From Nemertoderma westbladi (lineage: Eukaryota; Xenacoelomorpha; Nemertodermatida; Nemertodermatidae), in assembly GCA_032718475.1 (NCBI GenBank), contig JAUCBJ010000417.1, positions 1 through 64,000 of the forward strand: a stretch of DNA of 64,000 bases, written 5' to 3'. A program made the translations under genes and the position numbers. Numbering within the stretch: position 1 is the stretch's first letter; each line of letters opens with the position of its first letter. Of the stretch, positions 8,839 to 18,700 are shown piece after piece. A model generated the notes under the pieces. It was given only the letters and a program-made list of their open reading frames with translations. It was not told where the DNA came from and did no database searches.

Positions 8839-10827
8839 CTAATCAACAGCACTGAGTGGAACATCCTGGTGAACATTAGAGGCAATTCTAACATCCGCAT
8901 TATCCAGCATATAATCAACCAATGATTTAAGTATGGCGCAGTTGGATACCGTACTTGTATCGCATATAAGAGATAAATGTCTGCGAGCTCGGGTTATAGA
9001 AACGTTAATACGACGTCCATCCGACAGAAACCCAACTGCTCCATCGCTGTTGCAACGAACCAGGGACAGTATCACTACCTCCTTCTCACGACCTTGGAAA
9101 CCATCAACTGTTTGAATATCCAACTCAGGAAACTTGTCTGCAAGTTTACTCGTTAGCATAGAAACCTGTAGATTATAGGGAGTTATTATAGCGATATCAT
9201 TAGGATTAACATTAGCTTGCACAAGAGATTCCACATGACTAGCTACTAAATTAATTTCTCCCGGATTGCCGAAAGAAAGTGTCTCACTGCATTGTATTTC
9301 CTGTGTACCACATCCCGCAGTGTCTATGAGAAGTAAAGGTGTTCGTGTGTCTGCTGTATCGATAACACCTGGGATGTGAGACAATAAATGCGATCCCACA
9401 CTCCTGTGGGCTTCTAACTTGTTATCATAGAATTTGTGTGAAGGCCACTTCATAATCAACTCATTCATCCGATACTGAGTGGTTAACATCCTGCTAATAT
9501 TCGGGTGCATCTCCAATAGCCTCTGCATCAACGTGGTACCGAGGCCCTGACTACGGGCGTCCGCACTCATTATAGTTGGGGCTAGTTGCTGATGGTCCCC
9601 TGCTAACACGCAGCGTGTTGTCCCACTCAGTGGGATCCAACATCCAACCTCTAAGGCCTGAGCGCACCCATCTATAACAACAACGTCGAAGTGATCATCT
9701 GGAAGGACCTTCAGAGGACCTTCGCGCGAAGAACCAGACAAAGTCGCCAAAACTACATCCGCGTCGCATAAAGTTTCGTAAACCAAATGTTTATTGCGCT
9801 GATCTATTTTATTTTTTAACGATCTCAAAAAAACATTTTCACTTTTCAGTTTCGTTGCTTTTTTACGTTTTAGTTTTACTCCTGACAATAATCTCGAATT
9901 ACGACGGAGCATTTTTTCGACTTCCGTCGCCTGAAACACAAATGATTCAGAAATTTGAGAGACCATAGCCTCGAAGCAAACGCCGAGGTTAGCGGGAGAA
10001 ACCCTAGCAGGGTGGCCCATGCGGATAATACGAACTCCGCATTCATTCAACATCTCCGCAATATTGTCAACAGCAACATTGGACGGGGCACAAGCTAACA
10101 CTTTATTCCCCCTGTCAACTTCCTGACGAATGAGTTCAATAATCGTAGTAGTTTTCCCAGTCCCAGGCGGGCCATGAATAATGGAAGCCTCTTTTTGGTT
10201 CAATGCAAATGCCACTGCATCTTTCTGGCTTTTATTGAGCAATGCGTTCCAGAAATTTATCTCATTATAATCATCAATGTCCAGAGAAAAAGCTGAGGGT
10301 TGTAAAATTCCAAAGCAAACCTTAGCCAGCTCAGACCCAGGAACTATGGCTGAGCCATCTGATATATTGATCATATGATTGGCACTACCCACTAATCTCT
10401 TATGAGTAACATCGTTTGATATCTTTACAAGTTGAAAACAAGTATCATAAGTTTCCAAATCATTTGATATTCCATCCAACACTAATGTTATTTCAGTTTG
10501 TGATCTACTGTACACAACCCCTGTGGATATGTGGCTTTCAATAGATCCACCAGATATACCGACCCCTATAATATCACCATGGCGGATTGAATGTGGAGGT
10601 AGATTACCACTGTCATCATTCCACGCCAATTCAGTCCTCCCGAATGTAACTATTTTCCTTCCAAATAGCCCGATAAACGAAGACGTCATTACAAGTTCTG
10701 ATATACAAATACCCCTTTGTTCCAACTGCTCCAAGGAACATTGACTCAATAGCGCAGTATGATGTTCAATTTCAGCAACTCGTTCCATGTCTAGTAATAA
10801 CTTCGTTTTGTGAAAAAATTGTACCAT
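8839..10827 (-). CDS. IGHMBP2/SMUBP-2-like SF1B helicase, Walker B Glu replaced by Gly
   Basis: A 662-residue Upf1-like superfamily 1 helicase, closest to IGHMBP2 (a 5'-3' RNA/DNA helicase). I start at ATG 10827 (G at -3 and +4), where homology to the family begins (VQFFHKTKLLLDMERVAEIE). Motifs in order: Walker A GPPGTGKTT (residues 219-227), Ia APSNVAVDNI, II/Walker B VVVIDGCAQALE (D386, G387), III LAGDHQQLAPT, IV TTQYRMNELIM, V DGFQGREKEVVILS, VI NVSITRARRHL. The family has Asp-Glu in motif II. Here the glutamate codon is GGG, one transition from GAG, which predicts loss of ATP hydrolysis unless it is a variant or sequencing error. The R3H and AN1 zinc-finger parts of vertebrate IGHMBP2 are absent, so it resembles the shorter forms. 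The frame stays open upstream to 10980 and beyond without an ATG. Confidence 0.88.
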   Translation of the reverse strand: MVQFFHKTKLLLDMERVAEIEHHTALLSQCSLEQLEQRGICISELVMTSSFIGLFGRKIVTFGRTELAWNDDSGNLPPHSIRHGDIIGVGISGGSIESHISTGVVYSRSQTEITLVLDGISNDLETYDTCFQLVKISNDVTHKRLVGSANHMINISDGSAIVPGSELAKVCFGILQPSAFSLDIDDYNEINFWNALLNKSQKDAVAFALNQKEASIIHGPPGTGKTTTIIELIRQEVDRGNKVLACAPSNVAVDNIAEMLNECGVRIIRMGHPARVSPANLGVCFEAMVSQISESFVFQATEVEKMLRRNSRLLSGVKLKRKKATKLKSENVFLRSLKNKIDQRNKHLVYETLCDADVVLATLSGSSREGPLKVLPDDHFDVVVIDGCAQALEVGCWIPLSGTTRCVLAGDHQQLAPTIMSADARSQGLGTTLMQRLLEMHPNISRMLTTQYRMNELIMKWPSHKFYDNKLEAHRSVGSHLLSHIPGVIDTADTRTPLLLIDTAGCGTQEIQCSETLSFGNPGEINLVASHVESLVQANVNPNDIAIITPYNLQVSMLTSKLADKFPELDIQTVDGFQGREKEVVILSLVRCNSDGAVGFLSDGRRINVSITRARRHLSLICDTSTVSNCAILKSLVDYMLDNADVRIASNVHQDVPLSAVD

Positions 10828-11641
10828 ATCTGGCGTATTGCGGACAGCATCGCCGGGTGGATTAACGAATTCTCTCGTCGTGTTTCCGACTAGAGTTGCG
10901 GTTGTGAAACTCTTGCAGGGGGCGATGTATTCGCATCCACGAATACGTAGGAATCTTGGAAACACTGCGGTATACCTCAATATCGCTGTACTTTCATAAA
11001 AGTTTATTAGAGGTTATAAATTAGCCTATAAAAGGAATGAGCGATTAATTAAGCCAACCGCTGAACCGGAGTATGAGTCATGGAATCGCGATTACTCTTC
11101 GAACACAGGACTATTCGTGTGACTTACCTGTAGCCACACATCGTCATTAGATTAGAGCCTCATGATGTCAGCTTGTCAGGCAAACAGGGTTCTGACATTA
11201 CGAACGGTACGTGGCCTACTTAATTTTACTACCGGTCAGGTACCTGTAATATCGTAATACATGTAATATGACCTAACTTATCTCCTGACTTATGCGCAAT
11301 AGGATTCAATTTGAATTTCCCTCTCAAGACTTACGAGTCCTACTAAACTGAATTCCTTGATCATAATGGGGAAATTATTAAATAATGCTGTTTATTGTAT
11401 GAAATTTATATATAGGATTATTATACAGAAAGTGCGTATTGCCGTGACATTATACTATATACGACTCTATAACACGTTATATAACATATTATACAGTACT
11501 AGTTGGTTCACCATTTGTAACTCTTGGGATATGAAATAGCAATCTGAAACAGCTATTATAAGCAACCTTTTATCATGAACATATTCTGAATAGTTACGCT
11601 TAGACCAAAGAGAATTACAGTACACTGTAACCCTATACACT
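10828..11641. other. Upstream region of the helicase gene
   Basis: The first 150 bases continue the helicase frame without an ATG; the residues are basic and lack acidic ones at first (RYTAVFPRFLRIRG), so a spliced upstream exon is possible. The in-frame stop TAA is near 11017. Beyond that the DNA is AT-rich with no recognised gene. Confidence 0.45.
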
Positions 11642-12348
11642 GTCAGGTCAGGTATTCTAGGTCATTGATCAAGAAAACTTGCCACCTCCGTGCAGCATAA
11701 AGGAGGTGCCACCTGTAGCTGCATAGACCCTCTTACTAGGGCAAATCTGGTCCTGTAACTAGGACGCCCTTCGTTCTGGGATAAGGACGCCCTTGGTCCT
11801 GGATTAAGGACCCATATACTTGGCTGCAGGGGTATATGGCCTGGCCAGGCAGATGGTGATCTACCAATGGCTGGTCAGGAGTAGAGTGTTCTCATGTCCA
11901 CTCTGAGTGCACTTCACTGCGACTTGCACCTGGCAGCAGGGGTACAGGGCATGACCCAGCAGATGAGCTGCACAGCCAATGGTGGGTCATGTGCGCGAGA
12001 GTAGATATGGGTGATGGGCCTCATATCTGACTCCACTGCGACACCCACCCTGTGGAATGGCAAACCAGGGTGTGGTATTTGCCCCGAGAGCTGACTCGGC
12101 AAAAAAGCACCCCCCAACCCCCACTATGGATTACATTAGTAATGCGGAGGTCCAGCCACTAGAGGCCAGTGGAATGACTGGACACAATCGGCCTCACAGG
12201 CGTCAGATATCTCCTGACCGGCTGCCTGTCTCACCCCCTACTGGAGAGAGAGAGCGGCAAACAATTCTTTGAGTCTCTTTCCTGATGACCTTTCTGACCC
12301 AAACCCTGGGTCACCAGGGAGGCCAGATTGTGAGGGGGAGAGGGATTC
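11642..12348 (+). mobile_element. LINE B, 5' untranslated part (left half of split copy)
   Basis: This block begins GTCAGGTCAGGTATTCTAG and is repeated, with few changes, at 45476-46180. It continues after the LTR element at 24588, so the LTR retrotransposon landed inside it. It contains no usable ORF; the endonuclease lies in the right half. The same start in both copies marks the true 5' end of the LINE. Confidence 0.8.
12344..12348. repeat. Target site duplication GATTC, left copy
   Basis: The five bases directly before the 5' LTR equal those directly after the 3' LTR (24588-24592). Five bases is usual for BEL/Pao elements. Confidence 0.9.
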
Positions 12349-13544
12349 TGTAAAAGCTTTTGTGGGATAACTGATTCATTTGCTTTGCTAACCAGTTCCC
12401 CCCAGTCGCTGAATACTCTAAAAAGGGATCTATAGGTAAAATAGTGCAAGCTACCAGCTTATTGGCTGATGGGCTGTACGAGAGTATCTGGGTTCTGTTC
12501 GATCGGCCAACCAGCTTAGGGAGGTTGCCTTAGCCCTGCTGTCCGTATCGGCCAATAGAATTTGAGTGGGCGTTGATTTTGACCTATCCCAGAGCTACTG
12601 AACTGAATTTTCCTATCTCACTGCTCATCCTCTGTGTTGGACGGGAGCTTCGGGGAATAAGGGTAGTTGGTATCCTCGTATAGTAAGGTAGTCATATGAT
12701 TTTATATAATTCTGTTGTTGTGTTCCCATTTTTCGCCATAACACCGGCTTTTGGGAAGAACTCTAGTAAAACTGCTTAAATTATCGAAAGTATAAACTGT
12801 TATCAACCTAATCAATCAATCTTATCTGATCTAATTAACTCACTATTAATCATATTGTTTGTACTGTTATTTACCGTCAGTTATTAATTGTATCTATTTG
12901 TTGATGGAAATATTGCTCTTTGGAGAATACCGATAAATCACCCAAATTTCCCAATTTTCTTGATACACTACAGGTTAGAGAGACAGGCTATATATAACAA
13001 TTGCGATTTATATTAATGTGGTGTGTATTGAATCGAATGTTATTTAGCAGACCCTACATGAGTCAATTGCTGCTCTCTTTATGTGTGATCAAATTTACTG
13101 ACGGTCGGCAGAATAGTGTGCATGATTGTGATTGGTAACAAAGCATTTCCTAAAGAATGCGCCTTATACTTTAATCATAAGCAGTATCGTTGCGTTTAGT
13201 ATAAGTCCTAGTTCTGTTTAAATAGATAAAGCGCCACGTCCTAAAGGAACTGTTAATATTTCCCGAAAGCCAATAATATCTGTCAGAAATTAATTATTAG
13301 TGATCAATCGAATAATACAGTAGATTTACACTGCAACCTTACACTGCAATAATAAAATTTAAGCAGCCGAATTCAGCCTCCCGGGTGTAGATCCATCGGG
13401 TGAATGATCGCGCATGGGCTGACTTCGGGTAATGTTTTGTTTATTAGCATAAAATATTGTCGTATGCTAAAGGTGTTTTAATTAACTAAAAGACATATAA
13501 ATTTTGGCAGGTTAAACTGCTAAAGGTCTTCAAAAGCGCGAACA
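12349..13544 (+). repeat. 5' LTR of LTR element copy 1
   Basis: 1196 bp, TGTAAAAGC...GCGCGAACA. Same length as the 3' LTR. Differences seen: A/G near 12709 versus 23751 and G/T near 13035 versus 24077. Confidence 0.95.
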
Positions 13545-15735
13545 ATAACAGTTTACGATCTTATTGCAGTAGGCAATAAGGTTGCAAAATACCGTAGTGA
13601 CCGGTAAACCTGAACCGGTACTTCTGTAGGTCAGTAGGCCTAACTGTCATCACCGGTACCGGTACTGCTGTACAAGTACATTTAGTATTATTCGATTTTG
13701 ATTATTGTATACCGGTAGGTCTTGGTACTTAATCAGGGAACGGCCGCCCTGATTTTTATTTGAGATTCTACTTATTTCTGTCGGTTTTATTTACTAGTAG
13801 GCTAATATTGAGCAGAAGGCGTGTGACCCTGCTCAGATTGTTCAGATAATTGTAGGCTGAGCTGCTGTCTGACTGTTGTTGGGTTTGGAGAGATTACGGC
13901 GTGTGTAGAGTTTGTCTGATAAAGTGCCGTTAGTAAGTTGGGGCAGCCATATGCTGTAAGGTCAATCCCCTCTTAAAGAATAAGTCGTACTACCGTGTTA
14001 GAACGCATACTAACGAACTGTTTCAGAATCTGCATATACTGTAGTTTATTTAGGCTTGATCGTAGTCTGCCAGTGTTTTAGCCTGTGTTTGTTTGTGTGG
14101 TCTGTTCAGGTACCGTAATAGTTATTACTCAGATATTTTGTAGGCTGGATTGTTGTCTAGCTATTATTAGGTCTGAAGAGATTGCTGTGTGTGTGGAGTT
14201 TGTCTGATAAAGTGCGGTTAGTAAGTTGGGGCAGCCATATGCTGTAAGGTCAATCCCCTCTTAAAGAATAAGTCGTACTACCGTGTTAGAATGCATACTA
14301 ACTAACCATTTCAGAATCTACACGTACGGTAGTTTATTTAGGCTTGGTGGTAGTCTGCCAGCATTTGGTTTGTATTTTGTTTGAGTATTCTGTACGGGTA
14401 GCGTAATATTTATTATTCAGAGTTTATGCGATTATTCGCAACATTCATGTCCCCAAGTTTATTCCTACAGTAATTGTGCTTGTTATACATACCGTTATAG
14501 TTAAATTAACCCCGGTACTACACGGGCTGCTTGGCGTAGGACAAGACTGGTGACTTTGTGCTTCGGTCACTCCAGCAGATGCCGTGGTTCTTTTAACTGT
14601 TCAAGTATATTTAACTACTGATTATTTGTTATACCGGTACTTGTACCTAATTTAGGGTTTAGTGTACAGTGCTTTCCGAAGTAATTAGTGTGTAGGCAGT
14701 ATATTTGTGTTGTAAAGTGGTTGATAGGCACATTCGTTAGCTCTATTAACTTCTAGGTAGGAACACTCCGTGATACATAACGTAGTACCTATAGCGATAC
14801 GGTTATAGGTCGTCAGGCGGTGGTATTTTCCTATCTGGACAGTACAGTATATTTACTACTACTTATTATTTCAAATACCGTAGTACCCTGTCCATTGTAA
14901 TAACCAGAATTCTAACCCTTTGTTAGGCTGGTTTGTAGACTTCCTGTAAAATTACCCTAAAAATTCGTACGTAATATTTTTGTTGTGTTTAATTAGAGAA
15001 TTAATCTCACCCATATCGTAAGTAATTTGTAGTATTAAGTAACTTAGGTAAATTAGAATTATCAGTTTTAGTGTCAAATAAATAGCACTTCACTGAGAGC
15101 GCACAGCTTCTGTGTAGTGACCCCCCAGAAATAATAACATTTATTTCAAATATTGATAAAAAACCCTTTTTAAACGGGTATATAAATATTATAAATCAAC
15201 TCAAACGATTTATAAATAGTAGGCCTGCCATACAACAACTAGGTCTCAATATCAGTTGGACTACTGCTTAAATAACGGTAATAAAGTAAGTTAAAGTAAC
15301 CAAGTAACCTTAAAATATTCAGAAATTCAATTATTCTAAAAATAATTGACATACCGGTACTTACCATAGGCTTATCCTATTTATTTCTATAAATTCGAGC
15401 TGAAATCATACCGGTATTCTGTAATTAATTCTAGTTCATAATTATACTTATATATACTATAAGTGTCAGCTGTATACCGGTATTCACGATAGGCCTATTA
15501 TATATTTATATATATTTGTGCTAAAATTATATACCGGTACTCTGTGACAAATCTAGTCTGTAATAATACTTATATATATATTATAAGCATACCGGTATTC
15601 TAATATATTGTATATATATCACGTTACACTGAGTAACGGTATCGGTAATAAATTACTAGGCCAGCGGTCATACTGAATTACTAGACTTGCTTTAACTGAA
15701 ACTATAGTAGTAGACATTCAACTGTATAGCTAAAC
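13545..15735 (+). other. Long untranslated leader of LTR element copy 1
   Basis: About 2.2 kb between the 5' LTR and gag, with no ORF of note. It holds a diverged tandem duplication: the block around 13870-14030 recurs 288 bases later (14160-14320), including the shared stretch GTAAGTTGGGGCAGCCATAT. The palindrome ACCGGTAC and relatives recur many times. I cannot find a convincing tRNA primer-binding site just after the LTR. Parallel leader sequence is present in copy 2. Confidence 0.7.
13860..14330 (+). repeat. 288-bp tandem duplication in the leader
   Basis: The block with GTAAGTTGGGGCAGCCATAT at 13933 is repeated at 14221. Both are followed by CTGTAAGGTCAATCCCCTC and then by AAGAATAAGTCGTACTACCG. 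Copies differ by scattered substitutions, so the duplication is older than the insertion. Confidence 0.85.
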
Positions 15736-18700
15736 ATGTCTGACACTCAGCAAAACCTGTCAGACAGTCTGATCGATACAACTATCTGTGACTCAGATAG
15801 GAGTATGGAGCGATTAAGAAAGGAGTTCAGCTCACCTCCTACTGCAAAAAAGGTCATCCCTCCAGTAGTATCAGACCCTAGGCTAATCCACCATAGGTCC
15901 ATCATAGGCACTCGGGCACAGGTCAAACGGAACCAAGAGGCAGTTGTCCCATCGCAGCAACATCTTGGTCAAGAACCTACTTCCCAGCGACCCGATAGCT
16001 CCAGCAGTTCGGATACTGTAGAGCTGACCCCCGAACGCGGAGTGCAGATGGCTGTTACAGTCTACTCGGACCCCCTTCTTACCCTGCCTGCTGCAGTGCT
16101 AACTACTATATTCATTGCGGTGGAGGAACATCAAGCCGACTGGGCGAGGAATAAGCGAGCGACCCAAGATAATTATGCGGGATACGCCAGGGAAGAATTA
16201 ATGTCTATTGTCGAGTTACAATGGAACTTTCCCGGACTCGGACTCCCGTTGGACCTGTCCGAGGCTACTTGGGAAGATATACACAGGATGGGAGTGGCAA
16301 AAGATACAATGGATCCAGCTGTTTGGAAGAGGTCGGCATCAGGATATGTGCAGGGATTCTTCGGCTCCTTGGAGCGATTGGAAGAACAACTGTTTCGACA
16401 ACCTCAAGGACCTCAAGAGCAGGAAGAGCTGCTATACCAAGTACGCGAAAGAACCCTACGCATTCGACTAATCCTCTCAGCCTTTGAGGAAACTTCCAAA
16501 AGAAGACAGGACACGTCGCTGCAGGTTGCTGTCAAAACTTGGTTACATCGGGTAGATCTCAAAGTACAGGAAACGGCCCCGTGGAAATCCCAGCTGGCTG
16601 AGAGATCAACCTATGAAGAACCAACTGATGTCACCCTTTCTCAAGCGGAAAGCGAAGAGACCGCCGAGAAACCGCGAACTAGAGACGCTATCGACATTTA
16701 TTTGTCCGACTATCAGCGATTCCTAGGAGACGAAGAGTTGAGGAGACGGCTGTCTGGACTTTCCCCTAATAGTGAAGGAACCAAGCTTGTGTTGGACTTA
16801 AACGATGCCGAAATGTTAGCTGCAAACCAAGCTGAATGTGATGAAAAACTCCGCCTCACTAGAGTCCGAGAAGAACAAATAAAGAAAAGAAGGATAGAGG
16901 AACAAAAGGCGGCGGCTATGGCAGAAGCAGAAGTAGAAAGAAAGGCAGCGGCGGCAGATGCAGAAGCAGAAAGAAAAGCAGCAAAGGCAGTGGCAGAAGC
17001 AGAACGGAGAGCCTCTGAGCAGACTACCCAACTGGAGTTGGAAAATCTGCAAGAGACACAAGACAGTATAAATAAACAGTTTACTGCTAATCAAATGCAG
17101 ATGATGAGAAAATCTACTCCCAAGCGCCAGGGATACACATCCTCGGAGGAAGGCGAGACTACCGATCCTGAAGGCGGAGGAAATAGATCTCATCTAAGTA
17201 GGCGTAGAAAAACATCTTACCGTCGCAAATTGCCTGATTTGCCACCAGCTGTTAGAAGACAGCTAGCTAGCACAGACTTGAGTAGTATAGAACCTACAGC
17301 CCAAAGTATTAAGGTCCAAAGACTCTCTACAATAGTTGATGAGCCTGAGATAATTAGGCCTGTCGTTCCCAAAGTCACTTCTGTGTTAGAGACCCCTGTA
17401 CTTCCAGAGCTTAACTCTAAATTCCCTTTACATAGTACTACACTGCCTGTACCCGGTGGAGCAGTCCAAGGGAATATCCCTGTCAAGATAGCAGAGAGAG
17501 AAATCAAAAATTTGTCTCCCGTCGTCCCGCGTCAGCCCGCTATTATGTTAGCGACTCCCGCTTCGGCGGTTGAGTGGGTGGAAGAGGGACGGCGGGGGAT
17601 GAATCTCCTAATAGGACAAATGCAGGAGACTGTCCACCAACTTAAGGGAACAGTGAGAGAAGGTAGAGCAGAGTTGCAAGAAGTGCAGCAAAGTATTGCA
17701 CTAGAACGCGATAAATTAGTCAATATACAAAGGGGCATACCAATACCCCCTGTAACATTGTGTCAACCTGTTAGGTCTGAAGTATTACATGCGCAAGGTG
17801 TGGAGCCTATACGCATCTATACTGCTAGTGAAGTTGAAACTCCTATAACAAACCCTATTAAGGGTGATTATAGACCTGTTATTAATGATATTCCCTATAG
17901 ACCTGATAATGATCCGAGAAATTTATATACCGATAATTCGATATTAAATAACACGATGGCCCAAGAAAGCTTTACGCGTCAGATGGCTAGAACAGAAGCC
18001 CGCCAAGCGGTCAAAGTGGGAGAGATCGTCAAATTCAATGGAGATGAGATGAAATGGTTACCTTTCAACGAATATTACAAAGATAGCATACAGAACTCTG
18101 TACTATCTAACGGAGAGAAACTTAGATTCCTCATCAAGTGCTTGGAAGGACCTCCCAAGTTAATGGCGTTAAAGTTTATTGGACATCCAGATGGGTTAAG
18201 ACAAGTTTGGGATACATTAAACATCAGGTATGGTAACAAGGATAACATAGCTAAGTATTTGTATGCAAAATTAGTAGCCCCTCGACACTTCCTTAGTAGC
18301 GGGATTATAGAGTTTTCCGATGAAATTCAAGAGATCTGTAGACAACTGGACTGGTTAGGTAAGTCGCATGAATATCAGAGTTCCATGGTCATTGGAGCCG
18401 TAGTCTCTACTTTACCAAAGGGTGGAGTATGTACGCGCTGGGACAAGAAAGTGTTGTACATGAATGAACAACAACGACGAAGTCCTACCATGGCTGATCT
18501 CATGTCCTTCTTAGATAGTGAAGTAAAATTACAACTCATAAGGCAGTCCAGAGAGAAAACATCGGAAAATAAGGTAAGTGAGAAACCCGTTTCTAGGAGA
18601 AGGATAATACCAGTGTGTTACACTGACGACGGCGAGAGCCAAGCTTCTCAAGAAGAGGACAGCGGGAAAGACACAGCAAAATCTTACTATGACAACAAGA

